Origin: Oscillospiraceae bacterium
GTDB taxonomy: Bacteria > Bacillota > Clostridia > Oscillospirales > Oscillospiraceae
Reading direction: 5' to 3'
NCBI GenBank assembly: GCA_017540565.1
Contig: JAFYAU010000008.1
Span: 1 to 64,000 of the forward strand
DNA: 64,000 nt
Shown: positions 1-7,185 of the stretch, piece by piece
Position numbering within the stretch: the stretch's first letter is position 1
How the letters are laid out: each line of letters opens with the position of its first letter
The notes under the pieces: model-generated
What the model was told of the DNA's origin: nothing
What the model saw: only the letters and a program-made list of their open reading frames with translations
Database searches by the model: none
Made by a program: the position numbers and the translations under genes

Positions 1-77
1 AGATGATCCTTCGGTACCAAGGCATCGATGTCTGTGATCACCGCGTCTCGCCGTGCATCTTTTCTCCATTCTTCCAT
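1..77 (-). CDS. Transposase N-terminus, partial (IS1182-like)
   Basis: An open frame runs off the left edge of the window. Read from the ATG at 77-75 it encodes about 25 residues ending in IDALVPKDHL, which resembles the 'DLVPxDHLLRKI' start of IS1182-type (DUF772) transposases. No catalytic residues are inside the window, so the family call rests on this short motif only. Upstream is an imperfect inverted repeat (83-116) that may be the end of the element or a leader hairpin. It could also be a dead remnant. Confidence 0.45.
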   Translation of the reverse strand, partial: MEEWRKDARRDAVITDIDALVPKDH

Positions 78-82
78 GACTT

Positions 83-116
83 CGCCCCCGTTTCTATTTT
101 ACCAGAAACGAGGGCG
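83..116. repeat. Inverted repeat upstream of the transposase fragment
   Basis: The arms CGCCCCCGTTTCT and AGAAACGAGGGCG flank a loop of about 8 nt, with one mismatch. The repeat lies between the transposase start and the end of the trxA unit. It may be an insertion-sequence end or a leader hairpin; the sequence does not decide. Confidence 0.4.
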
Positions 117-140
117 CTAGCATAGTTTTTTGACAGACTG

Positions 141-180
141 ACATCCCGCGCCGCATTTGAACAATGCGGCGCGGGATGTT
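141..180 (-). terminator. Strong hairpin downstream of trxA
   Basis: A near-perfect inverted repeat of about 16 bp (ACATCCCGCGCCGCAT and its complement around TTGAACA) begins 20 nt past the trxA stop. There is no clear U-tract on the minus strand, so it is called a probable terminator or 3'-end stabiliser. Confidence 0.55.
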
Positions 181-200
181 CTGTTTACATGCAAACCTTT

Positions 201-509
201 TTACAGCAGAGCGAGGACCTGTTCCTTCGGGATATACCCGACGGAAACGTTGGTCACCTTCCCCTGCTTCATCACCACCAGCATGGGAATACTGCTGGCC
301 TGGAAAGCGGCGGCGAGTTCCGGTTCCTCATCCACATTGATCTTGGCGATCTTCAGCTCGCCTTCCTTCTCCGCGGCGATCTCCGACAGGATGGGGGAGA
401 GCATGCGGCAGGGGCCGCACCATTCGGCCCACAGATCCACCAGAACGGGGATGTCGGACTGCAGCAGTTCCTGCTCGTAATTCTGTTTTGTCACCTTGAC
501 TTCAGCCAT
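201..509 (-). CDS. trxA: Thioredoxin
   Basis: A 102-residue single-domain thioredoxin, a cytoplasmic dithiol/disulfide oxidoreductase. The active site WCGPC is at residues 30-34 and the cis-proline is in SIPMLVV (P75); both are intact and the length is normal for the family. The RBS GGAGGA lies over the end of the upstream gene, and only 4 nt separate the two genes, so they are almost certainly co-transcribed. The upstream gene carries a C-terminal ferredoxin:thioredoxin reductase catalytic domain. This thioredoxin is therefore the obvious candidate for its electron acceptor. No thioredoxin reductase gene (trxB) is in the window. Confidence 0.95.
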   Translation of the reverse strand: MAEVKVTKQNYEQELLQSDIPVLVDLWAEWCGPCRMLSPILSEIAAEKEGELKIAKINVDEEPELAAAFQASSIPMLVVMKQGKVTNVSVGYIPKEQVLALL

Positions 510-513
510 GGGA

Positions 514-1722
514 TCATTCCTCCTCGTAAGATTTATAATACAGCATGCAGTGGCAGAAGCCTTCGTAGTCCGGATCAGCGATCTGATCCCGAAATTCTCT
601 GCACATGCATTTGTTTTCCTCAGTACGTTCCAGACGGCAGGGACAGTACCCGCCCTTCTGTTTCAGCCCTTCCTTCACGGTCTTTACGATCTCGGGGTCC
701 GGATTCAGAGAGATCCTCGGTTTCAGCAGGGAACGGGCAGCCCGGACCATGGACGACAGGTTTTCCTCCGGCGTGTCCGGCGGAAGATCGCAGCCCGGAG
801 CAAGGATGAACCCGGTTGGAGCGGATAGGCACAGTTCCCGAGCCTTTTCGAACAGCGCATCCGGGGACATGGTAAGCATACACTGGACGGTATTCAGGTT
901 GCCGAAGATGGCGAAATCCCCCCTGGCCTGCTCGAATGCGAAAGCGAGAGGCACGTCGTCCATGCTGTAGATGTTGATGCCGCTGCCGACCAGCGGGGCG
1001 ACCCGCGGCGAACTGCTGCCGCAGATATGCAGCATGACGGGATTATCCTTGCTGCGGAATTCCCCGGCGATCCTTCGGATACGTGGCAGGGAGAAGCGCT
1101 CGAAGAACTCCTCGCTGATGAGATTTACAGCGGAAACGGGATCGGCAATGGAGATGCCTGTGGCGCCGTTATCCAGCTGGAAACGGAGAGCGGCAATGGT
1201 GATATCCGTGCACAGATCCAGAACCCTTTCCATTCCCTCGGGGTCCTCAGTCAGGAAGGTCATGAGGGTTTCCATCCCCATGAGTCCGGCTGCGGAAGTC
1301 AGCGGTCCGGCGGAAAAGGCCAGGATGGGTTTTCTGCCGGCCAGCCTGGTGTTCATTGCCTGCAGGAGACCGGCCAGTCTTCTGCACAGAGGACGCTCCG
1401 CTGCCCGGCGAAAAACGTCCTCCCCTGAAAGGCCGGAGGCATCGGCAGGACCGGTCAGAGGAGGCGTGTGTCCCGTCATGGCGGAGAGAGTTTCGCGTAC
1501 GGCTCCTGAGGCCAGCGGTCCCACATAGGTCATATCGGAGCCTATGCGGTCGTACTGGTCCAGGATGAAGGCGGCAGCCTCTTCTTCGGACATGGCGTAC
1601 AGATCCTGTTCCGTCATGCCGTTTCGTTTCAGGAACCAGTTGTAGCCGTCGAGGACGGCGACGGGGGGACGTGGTACGGGTTCGTACCGGATCGCTTTGC
1701 GTATCAGGTCAAAAGACGTCAT
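514..1722 (-). CDS. Corrinoid methyltransferase-like (UroD/MtaA family) protein fused to a ferredoxin:thioredoxin reductase domain
   Basis: A 402-residue two-domain protein. Residues about 1-335 are a UroD-superfamily barrel. It has HIC (H232, C234) and, 76 residues after C234, C311 in APGCDLPPDTP. This is the H-X-C-Xn-C zinc motif of MtaA/MtbA/CmuA-type methyltransferases rather than true uroporphyrinogen decarboxylase. Residues about 340-402 carry CPC (360-362), CMC (372-374) and CHCMLY (390-395), the six-cysteine signature of ferredoxin:thioredoxin reductase catalytic chains (4Fe-4S cluster plus redox disulfide). The middle pair is CMC instead of the usual CPC. The start is the ATG at 1722, preceded by GGAAGGAG; a GTG three codons earlier overlaps that RBS. 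trxA follows after 4 nt and cbiL (cobalamin synthesis) lies 99 nt upstream on the same strand. The substrate is unknown. That the fusion reduces thioredoxin is inference. Confidence 0.85.
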   Translation of the reverse strand: MTSFDLIRKAIRYEPVPRPPVAVLDGYNWFLKRNGMTEQDLYAMSEEEAAAFILDQYDRIGSDMTYVGPLASGAVRETLSAMTGHTPPLTGPADASGLSGEDVFRRAAERPLCRRLAGLLQAMNTRLAGRKPILAFSAGPLTSAAGLMGMETLMTFLTEDPEGMERVLDLCTDITIAALRFQLDNGATGISIADPVSAVNLISEEFFERFSLPRIRRIAGEFRSKDNPVMLHICGSSSPRVAPLVGSGINIYSMDDVPLAFAFEQARGDFAIFGNLNTVQCMLTMSPDALFEKARELCLSAPTGFILAPGCDLPPDTPEENLSSMVRAARSLLKPRISLNPDPEIVKTVKEGLKQKGGYCPCRLERTEENKCMCREFRDQIADPDYEGFCHCMLYYKSYEEE

Positions 1723-1821
1723 GTGGATCACTCCTTCCGGCTGTCATAGTATGGCGGCTCTTGCCATCGGACGGCATCTTTTCTATAATGGATGTATGGG
1801 AACCGCAAGAGAAGACGTGCG

Positions 1822-2523
1822 TCAGGTTTCGTAACCCGGTGCGTCCTCCTTCGCGATGATCAGGGAGAAATATCCGGACTGGTCCGGGATATCCTCAAGG
1901 CTGAGATAGCGTTTTTCATCCGGCATGCCGCAGTTTTCCACCATCATCACGCGGCGGCCGGTTTCCTGCAGTTTCTGTTTGACCTGTTCCATCTTCGTGC
2001 CGGATTTCATCAGCACGTAGTTTCCGGGCATATCCAGAGCGGCATCCAGCTTGTGAACGGCGGGGATGATATGCAGCGGCTGCGTCCACTCCGTCAGAGG
2101 CTGTCCGAGCGCGGCTGCCGCGGCGCAGAAGGAGGGGACGCCGCTGACCAGACGAATCTGGTATCCGTCTGCCTCCACTATGTGCTGCACGTAGGAAAAA
2201 GTGGAATAGACGGTTACGTCGCCGAGGGTGAGAAACACCACGTTTTTCCCGGTGTCCAGGACCTTTTCCAGTGTTTTTGCAGCAGCACGATGGTATTCTT
2301 CCTGCTTCCTGCGATCCATGACCATGGGGAAATTGAGGGAGAGAAGCGTCTTGTGTGCCAGTTCCGGAACCGTCTGGACCGCAATCAAATAGGCGGTGGT
2401 CTCCTTTGCCACGGGGCCGGGGAGGGCGATGACGTCATTTTCACGGATCGTCCGGATCGCCTTTACCGTCATCATTTCCGGATCGCCGGGACCTACGCCT
2501 ACGCCGATCAGTATTCCTGCCAT
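1822..2523 (-). CDS. cbiL: Precorrin-2/cobalt-factor II C20-methyltransferase
   Basis: A 233-residue SAM-dependent tetrapyrrole methyltransferase that methylates C20 of the corrin precursor in cobalamin synthesis. The N-terminal GVGPGDPE (9-16) is the family hallmark, and TLGDVTVYST followed by VSGVPSFCAAAA match the CobI/CbiL group. The start has a GGAGG RBS and is served by a good sigma-A-type promoter (2559-2587). No other cobalamin genes are in the window, so it is separated from its pathway. Its position upstream of a corrinoid-methyltransferase-like gene may be meaningful. Confidence 0.88.
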   Translation of the reverse strand: MAGILIGVGVGPGDPEMMTVKAIRTIRENDVIALPGPVAKETTAYLIAVQTVPELAHKTLLSLNFPMVMDRRKQEEYHRAAAKTLEKVLDTGKNVVFLTLGDVTVYSTFSYVQHIVEADGYQIRLVSGVPSFCAAAAALGQPLTEWTQPLHIIPAVHKLDAALDMPGNYVLMKSGTKMEQVKQKLQETGRRVMMVENCGMPDEKRYLSLEDIPDQSGYFSLIIAKEDAPGYET

Positions 2524-2558
2524 GTTCAGTACCTCCGGAAAGAGTATTCGCCGGAACT

Positions 2559-2587
2559 ATATTACTATTTCCGCAGACCCGAGTCAA
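2559..2587 (-). promoter_or_regulatory. Promoter of cbiL
   Basis: On the minus strand, -35 TTGACT (2587-2582) and -10 TAATAT (2564-2559) are separated by 17 bp, with cbiL starting about 35 nt downstream. Confidence 0.7.
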
Positions 2588-2639
2588 TGAGCGGATCCCG
2601 TGCGGAAGTCCGAGATCCGATGGAAAGAGGTGGGGCGCC

Positions 2640-3203
2640 GTGCGTACGGTGGCTTTCGATGTGGAAACGCCAAATATGAGGAACGATACGATCTGTTCCA
2701 TAGGCATCTGTGTGTTTGAAGATGGCCGGCTGAAAGAATCCGGTCACTATCTGGTGGACCCGGAGACGGATTTTGACGCCCTGAACATAAGCATTCACGG
2801 AATCCGGCCGGAGGACGTGGCGCAGGCGCCGGCGTTTCCGGAACTGTGGCCGCTGATCGGGCCGGTGCTGCACAGCGGCATCGCTGTAGCGCACAATGCG
2901 GCGTTCGATCTGGGGGTGCTGAGGAGGCTGTTTCTCCGGTACGACATGGAGGAAGAGCCCATGACTTACGTCTGCACCTGCCGGATGACGAGAAAACTGA
3001 TTCCATCTCTGCCGGACCATCGGCTGCCGACGCTCTGCCGGGCGTACGGTATTCCGCTGGATCACCACGACGCGGGAAGCGACAGCCGCGCGTGCGGGGA
3101 AATCCTCCAGCGTCTGCTGGAGCGCGGGGTATCGTTGGAGCCTTTCCTCCGGGAATACCGGTTCGGTCCGGAGGGCGGCACGGTGAAGCGAAGGAGGTGC
3201 TGA
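2640..3203 (+). CDS. DnaQ-like 3'-5' exonuclease (DEDDh family)
   Basis: A 187-residue exonuclease domain of the DNA polymerase III epsilon superfamily. The DEDDh residues are visible: D7 and E9 in FDVET, D90 in HNAAFD, and H143 and D148 in HDAGSD. There is no attached polymerase, helicase or BRCT domain, so it is a stand-alone proofreading or nucleic-acid-trimming exonuclease of unknown substrate. The start is GTG at 2640 after GAAAGAGGTGGGG. A histidine-phosphatase gene begins 1 nt after the stop, so the two are translationally linked. Confidence 0.88.
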   Translation: MRTVAFDVETPNMRNDTICSIGICVFEDGRLKESGHYLVDPETDFDALNISIHGIRPEDVAQAPAFPELWPLIGPVLHSGIAVAHNAAFDLGVLRRLFLRYDMEEEPMTYVCTCRMTRKLIPSLPDHRLPTLCRAYGIPLDHHDAGSDSRACGEILQRLLERGVSLEPFLREYRFGPEGGTVKRRRC

Positions 3204-3204
3204 C

Positions 3205-3744
3205 TTGGGCAGCGTATATTTCATCCGACACGGACAGACCGTGTGGAATGTGCAGCACAGGATAGCAGGCGTAACGGATGTCGAGCTCACGGAGGAGGGA
3301 TACCGTCAGGCGCGGGCGGCTGCAGAAGAATTGCGAAACAGCGGGATCCGGATAGACGAGATTTGGAGCAGTCCGCTGAGAAGGGCTTCCGAAACCGCGA
3401 GGATCCTTTCGGAAGCGACGGGGATCCCTTGGCGGAGCGAGCTGCGGCTGAAGGAGCAGAACTTCGGCAGATGGGAAGGGAAGGCGACTGTGGACGAGGG
3501 ATTCATTCTGGAGAAACAGCAGTTCACGCGCCGCTGCGGCGGAGGCGAATCCATGCTTCAGGTGGCGCAGCGGGTGTATGATGTGCTGGACGAACTGAAG
3601 CAGGTACCGGACAGAACGAGGATCCTTGTGGCTCACAACGGGATTGCCAGAGTGGTGCGGTCCTATTTTGAGGAGATGACCAACGAAGAGTTTGCCCGCT
3701 GGACTGTACCGAACTGCAGGCTGATGCGGTTTGATTATCCGTGA
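3205..3744 (+). CDS. Histidine phosphatase family protein (phosphoglycerate-mutase-like)
   Basis: A 179-residue branch-1 histidine phosphatase. RHGQT (8-12) holds the phospho-accepting His9. The second catalytic histidine is H144 in VAHNG, and E84 (KEQNFG) fits the proton-donor position. The length matches broad-specificity phosphatases (PhoE/CobC type) rather than glycolytic mutase. CobC-type activity on alpha-ribazole phosphate is possible but not shown by sequence. The start is TTG at 3205 with RBS AAGGAGGTG at 3191. It is followed by a strong terminator. Confidence 0.85.
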   Translation: MGSVYFIRHGQTVWNVQHRIAGVTDVELTEEGYRQARAAAEELRNSGIRIDEIWSSPLRRASETARILSEATGIPWRSELRLKEQNFGRWEGKATVDEGFILEKQQFTRRCGGGESMLQVAQRVYDVLDELKQVPDRTRILVAHNGIARVVRSYFEEMTNEEFARWTVPNCRLMRFDYP

Positions 3745-3768
3745 CGACTGGAAACGAAAGAAGAACAA

Positions 3769-3806
3769 AGGCCGAAGCCTCCCCGCGGGGAGGCTTCGGC
3801 CTTTTC
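3769..3806 (+). terminator. Rho-independent terminator, shared by convergent genes
   Basis: The stem AGGCCGAAGCCTCCCC/GGGGAGGCTTCGGCCT is followed by TTTTCT on the plus strand. It lies between the convergent histidine-phosphatase and yhaM genes and probably serves both. Confidence 0.88.
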
Positions 3807-3827
3807 TGTTATTTTCGTCCGCAGGGA

Positions 3828-4784
3828 TCAGTCCGTCAGGAAATGGCGGTACACGGATTTTCCGAGGGAAAAAACCGGGGCGCTGAAGTTTCCCTCGGGC
3901 ACGGATTCGCAGGCTTTCGTATAGATCTCCATCCGGCTGTCGATCCGGTCGATCATGCTCAGAAGCTCGCTCTCCGCACAGCGGGGAGGAACGCAGGCTC
4001 CAAATTCCGGATCCCCGTGGTGGGACAGGATCATGTGCTGAAGCAGGACGGATTTCTCCTCGGGTATTTCCAGTTCGTGGCATACGTCCGCCGTTTCCTG
4101 CGCGCCGAGGTACAGATGGCCGAGCAGATCCCCGGAGACGGTATATCCCGATACCAGCCCCAACGGGGAGAAGGAGAATTCCTTGTCTTTCGCGAGATCG
4201 TGAAGAAGGGTGCCCGCCAGAAGAAGGTTCCTGTCGATGATGTGACTGTACAGATCAGCCAGATAATCCGCGGTCCGCATCATGTAGGCGGTGTGCATCA
4301 GAAGTCCATGCAGATATTCATGATGAACGCTCTTGGCTGCCGGAATGGTGCGGAAAGTCTCCATATGCCGTTCGAGCATCGTCTGAGCCGCACGGCGGTA
4401 GTCGGGATCCGAGATAGAACCTGTCAGCTCTCTGACGTCCGCCAGCGCCCGTTCCGTATCGATGGGCGCACAGGGGAGCAGGTCCTCCGTCCGATAGCGG
4501 CCGGCGTCCCGTTCGTCAGCCGCGCGCAGCTGGCGAATCGTGACCTGGGGCTGGGCATTGAATTCCGTGACCGTCCCCTGTACTTTGACGACACGGGCGT
4601 TGTCCTCCTCGGAGAGAGGTCCGCTGTAATCCCACATCTTGGCCGGCAGGCTGCCGGAGGCATCGGAAAGCGAGGCCGTAAGGAAGGGCCGTCCGTTGCG
4701 GTCGCTGCGCACATGGATGTCGGATATGACGTAATAGTCTGTGAAGCTGTCGCCGATCTGCAGATCGGCCATGCGGGTGCTCAT
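3828..4784 (-). CDS. yhaM: 3'-5' exoribonuclease YhaM
   Basis: A 318-residue protein with an N-terminal OB-fold nucleic-acid-binding domain (about 10-90) and an HD metal-dependent hydrolase domain. HD residues are H164 in HHEYLHGLLMH, H195/D196 in LLHDLAKD and H255/H256 in ILSHHGD. This architecture and length match Bacillota YhaM, which trims RNA 3' ends and can act on single-stranded DNA. The gene has its own promoter (4817-4845), with AGGAGG before the ATG. Confidence 0.9.
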   Translation of the reverse strand: MSTRMADLQIGDSFTDYYVISDIHVRSDRNGRPFLTASLSDASGSLPAKMWDYSGPLSEEDNARVVKVQGTVTEFNAQPQVTIRQLRAADERDAGRYRTEDLLPCAPIDTERALADVRELTGSISDPDYRRAAQTMLERHMETFRTIPAAKSVHHEYLHGLLMHTAYMMRTADYLADLYSHIIDRNLLLAGTLLHDLAKDKEFSFSPLGLVSGYTVSGDLLGHLYLGAQETADVCHELEIPEEKSVLLQHMILSHHGDPEFGACVPPRCAESELLSMIDRIDSRMEIYTKACESVPEGNFSAPVFSLGKSVYRHFLTD

Positions 4785-4816
4785 GACGGAAGACCTCCTG
4801 ACAATTATGTATTTCT

Positions 4817-4845
4817 ACTATAGACCAGTCGCTCCGATCCCGCAA
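4817..4845 (-). promoter_or_regulatory. Promoter of yhaM
   Basis: On the minus strand, -35 TTGCGG (4845-4840) and -10 TATAGT (4822-4817) have a 17-bp spacer, about 33 nt before the start codon. Confidence 0.6.
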
Positions 4846-4856
4846 GAGGAAAGGAC

Positions 4857-4885
4857 GGCCGGAGCCACGGGAGGCGGCCCCGGCC
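4857..4885 (-). terminator. Terminator of the Rrf2 regulator gene
   Basis: The stem GGCCGGGGCC/GGCTCCGGCC starts a few nt after the stop codon at 4890 and is followed on the minus strand by a pyrimidine run (GTCCTTTCCTCTT). Confidence 0.6.
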
Positions 4886-4889
4886 GGAA

Positions 4890-5303
4890 TCAGCCGCGCG
4901 CGGTTTTTTTCAGAAGATCGCTCAGACGCTTTCCGTAGAAATAATCGTGCGTAAGACGGTCGTATTCCGCCCACAGGGGAAGAGTCTCGCAGTCGGCAGC
5001 TCTCGGGCACGGAGCGGCTCCGTCAGCCAGGCAGGCGACAGAAGACAGGGAACCTTCCATCAGTTCGATGATCTCGCCGACGGGATATTCCTCGGGACTG
5101 CGGCAGAGCTTATAGCCTCCGCCTTTCCCGCTGGCCCCGACGAGAAGTCCGCCGCCGACCATATCCTTTACGATGATCTCCAGGTACTTTTTGGAGATCC
5201 CCTGCCGGGCGGCGATGTCTTTCAGGGGGATGTATGCCCCGTTGTCGTTTTCCGCCAGGTCGATCAGGACCCGGATCGCATAGCGACCTTTTGTTGAGAT
5301 CAT
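4890..5303 (-). CDS. Rrf2/IscR-family transcriptional regulator
   Basis: A 137-residue Rrf2 regulator that begins MISTKGRYAIRVLIDLA, with a winged helix (about 1-65). Its cysteine motif C-X7-C-X5-C (SVACLADGAAPCPRAADC) resembles the Fe-S ligands of IscR. The start is the ATG at 5303, preceded by GAAGGAGGGA; the frame is open further upstream but crosses the promoter. It is divergent from nifS-iscU and likely represses that operon and itself according to cluster status. Two matching dyads (5329-5352 and 5379-5403) overlap the two promoters and are candidate operators. Confidence 0.9.
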   Translation of the reverse strand: MISTKGRYAIRVLIDLAENDNGAYIPLKDIAARQGISKKYLEIIVKDMVGGGLLVGASGKGGGYKLCRSPEEYPVGEIIELMEGSLSSVACLADGAAPCPRAADCETLPLWAEYDRLTHDYFYGKRLSDLLKKTARG

Positions 5304-5328
5304 GGAAATCCCTCCTTCGGATTCTGCC

Positions 5329-5352
5329 CCTATTATACAGTGGGTAAATAGG
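5329..5352. promoter_or_regulatory. Candidate Rrf2 operator 1 (over the Rrf2 gene promoter)
   Basis: The dyad CCTATT-N12-AATAGG covers the -10 element of the minus-strand promoter. The right part GTGGGTAAATAGG matches GTAGGCGAATAGG in operator 2. Assignment to the neighbouring regulator is inference from position. Confidence 0.55.
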
Positions 5353-5360
5353 CAAAGCAA
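5332..5360 (-). promoter_or_regulatory. Promoter of the Rrf2 regulator gene
   Basis: On the minus strand, -35 TTGCTT (5360-5355), a 17-bp spacer and -10 TATAAT (5337-5332) lie about 29 nt upstream of the chosen start. Confidence 0.7.
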
Positions 5361-5378
5361 GAGGCTGAAGCATAAAAA

Positions 5379-5403
5379 CCTATTGACACGGTAGGCGAAT
5401 AGG
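5379..5403. promoter_or_regulatory. Candidate Rrf2 operator 2 (over the nifS promoter)
   Basis: The dyad CCTATT-N13-AATAGG spans the -35 and spacer of the nifS promoter. A regulator bound here should block RNA polymerase. Confidence 0.6.
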
Positions 5404-5411
5404 AATATAAT
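5383..5411 (+). promoter_or_regulatory. Promoter of nifS-iscU
   Basis: Consensus -35 TTGACA (5383-5388), 17-bp spacer, consensus -10 TATAAT (5406-5411). Such a strong promoter fits one held by a repressor. Confidence 0.85.
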
Positions 5412-5442
5412 TGTAACAGATAAGACGGAAGGAGCGCACAAC

Positions 5443-6627
5443 GTGATTTACGCAGATAACGCAGCCACAACAAAAATGAGCCGGACCGCCGTGGAAGCCA
5501 TGCTCTCGGTGCTCGGGGAATCCTGGGGAAACCCCTCGAGCCTGTATGAACACGGCCAGCGGGCGAAGGATGTACTGGAGGCCGCCCGGAAAGACGTGGC
5601 CGCCGTGATCGGAGCGGATCCGAGAGAGATCCTGTTCACCTCCGGAGGCAGCGAAGCGGACAACCAGGCGATCCGCTCCGCTGCCGCGCTGGGAGCGAAG
5701 TCTGGGAAGAAGCATATCATTTCCACTGCATTCGAGCACCATGCCGTTCTCCACACCCTGGAGAGGCTGAAGCAGGAGGGTTACGAGATCACCCTTCTGG
5801 ACGTTCACGAAAACGGGATCGTTCTGCCTGAGGAAGTGGAGGCCGCCATACGGGAGGATACCTGTCTGGTATCGGTCATGTACGCCAACAATGAGATAGG
5901 GACGATCCAGCCCATCCGGGAGATCGGGGCGGTATGCCGTGCAAGGAACGTGCTGTTCCACACGGACGCTGTGCAGGCGGTGGGACACATCCCGGTGAAC
6001 GTCGGAGAAGACAACGTCGACCTGCTCTCCGCTTCCGCCCATAAGTTCCACGGGCCGAAAGGCGTAGGCTTCCTGTATGCCAGAAAGGGCGTCAGGCTCA
6101 CCAATCTCATCGAAGGCGGCGCTCAGGAGCGCGGAAAGCGCGCCGGGACGGAAAACGTGCCGGGGATTGCCGCGATGGCGGCGGCCCTGAAAGAGGCAGA
6201 TGCGGCGAGAGAGGCAAACGCCGCCCGGCTCACGGTGGTCAGAGACCGGCTGATTGCGGAACTGAAGCAGATCCCTCACTCGGCCCTGAACGGGGACGAG
6301 AAATGCCGGCTGCCGGGGAACGTGAACTTCTGTTTCGAAGGGATCGAGGGAGAATCTCTGCTGCTTCTTCTTGATGACAAAGGTATCGCGGCATCGTCCG
6401 GAAGCGCCTGTACATCCGGCTCCCTGGATCCGAGCCATGTTCTTCTGGCGATCGGACGGGTACATGACGTGGCCCACGGATCGCTGAGGCTGAGCATCGG
6501 CGAGGACATCACGGATGAGCAGGCGGACACCATCGTGCGTTCCGTGAAGGAGGTCGTGGAATACCTCCGCGGCATTTCTCCCATCTGGAGAGACCTGACA
6601 TCCGGAAAAAAGGATTTCATTCTGTGA
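5443..6627 (+). CDS. nifS: Cysteine desulfurase
   Basis: A 394-residue class-V PLP enzyme that takes sulfur from cysteine for iron-sulfur cluster assembly. The PLP lysine is K201 in SASAHKFHGPKG. The catalytic cysteine is C323 in SSGSACTSGS, in the short loop of the NifS/IscS class. The start is GTG at 5443 after GGAAGGAG. iscU follows after 13 nt and an Rrf2 regulator is divergent upstream, giving a minimal Clostridia-type ISC unit. It is called nifS by similarity to the clostridial group; iscS would be equally fair. Confidence 0.95.
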   Translation: MIYADNAATTKMSRTAVEAMLSVLGESWGNPSSLYEHGQRAKDVLEAARKDVAAVIGADPREILFTSGGSEADNQAIRSAAALGAKSGKKHIISTAFEHHAVLHTLERLKQEGYEITLLDVHENGIVLPEEVEAAIREDTCLVSVMYANNEIGTIQPIREIGAVCRARNVLFHTDAVQAVGHIPVNVGEDNVDLLSASAHKFHGPKGVGFLYARKGVRLTNLIEGGAQERGKRAGTENVPGIAAMAAALKEADAAREANAARLTVVRDRLIAELKQIPHSALNGDEKCRLPGNVNFCFEGIEGESLLLLLDDKGIAASSGSACTSGSLDPSHVLLAIGRVHDVAHGSLRLSIGEDITDEQADTIVRSVKEVVEYLRGISPIWRDLTSGKKDFIL

Positions 6628-6640
6628 GGAGGCAGCGAAA

Positions 6641-7024
6641 ATGGCTTTATACAGCGAAAAAGTGATGGATCATTTCCGCAATCCGCGGAACGTAGGTATC
6701 ATTGAGGACGCCAACGGCATCGGAGAGGTCGGCAACGCAAAGTGCGGAGATATCATGAAAATGTATCTGAAGATCGAGGATGATATCATCCGGGACGTGA
6801 AATTCGAGACGTTCGGCTGCGGAAGCGCCATCGCTTCCAGTTCCATGGCGACGGAGCTCATCAAGGGAAAGCCCGTGTCGGAGGCAATGAAGCTGACCAA
6901 TCAGGCGGTGGCCGAGGCACTGGACGGCCTGCCGGCCTATAAGATGCACTGCAGCGTCCTGGCGGAGGAAGCGATCCAGTCCGCGCTGGAGGACTACAGG
7001 AAGAGGACTGGAAAAGAAGAATAA
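6641..7024 (+). CDS. iscU: Fe-S cluster assembly scaffold IscU/NifU-like
   Basis: A 127-residue scaffold with the three ligand cysteines C35 (in AKCGD, with D37), C60 (FGCGSA) and C104 (MHCSVLAEE). It receives sulfur from the desulfurase encoded 13 nt upstream and assembles the nascent cluster. There is no C-terminal NifU domain. The unit ends with a terminator at 7069-7102. No hscA, hscB or fdx follow, as is usual in Clostridia. Confidence 0.94.
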   Translation: MALYSEKVMDHFRNPRNVGIIEDANGIGEVGNAKCGDIMKMYLKIEDDIIRDVKFETFGCGSAIASSSMATELIKGKPVSEAMKLTNQAVAEALDGLPAYKMHCSVLAEEAIQSALEDYRKRTGKEE

Positions 7025-7068
7025 CGGAAATCGAAGGAAAAGGAATTTTATTAGAATCTATTGACACA

Positions 7069-7102
7069 GCAGGCGGCCGGTATCTACCGGCTGCCTGCTT
7101 TT
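7069..7102 (+). terminator. Terminator of nifS-iscU
   Basis: The stem GCAGGC-G-GCCGGT/ACCGGC-T-GCCTGC is followed by TTTTC. The sequence just before and into it (7058-7075) closely resembles the operator at the nifS promoter. Confidence 0.8.
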
Positions 7103-7185
7103 CTGCCGGTTTCGGCAGATAAGGAAAGGCTGCACGGAAGAAACCGGGAGGTAAAACAGGAAGAATCCTGCTGGGCAAAAAGCGA

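Noticed and set aside
5304-5441. N-terminal extension of the Rrf2 regulator
   Set aside because: The 46 extra codons span both divergent promoters and operators and are hydrophobic nonsense; the RBS-backed ATG at 5303 gives the family start.
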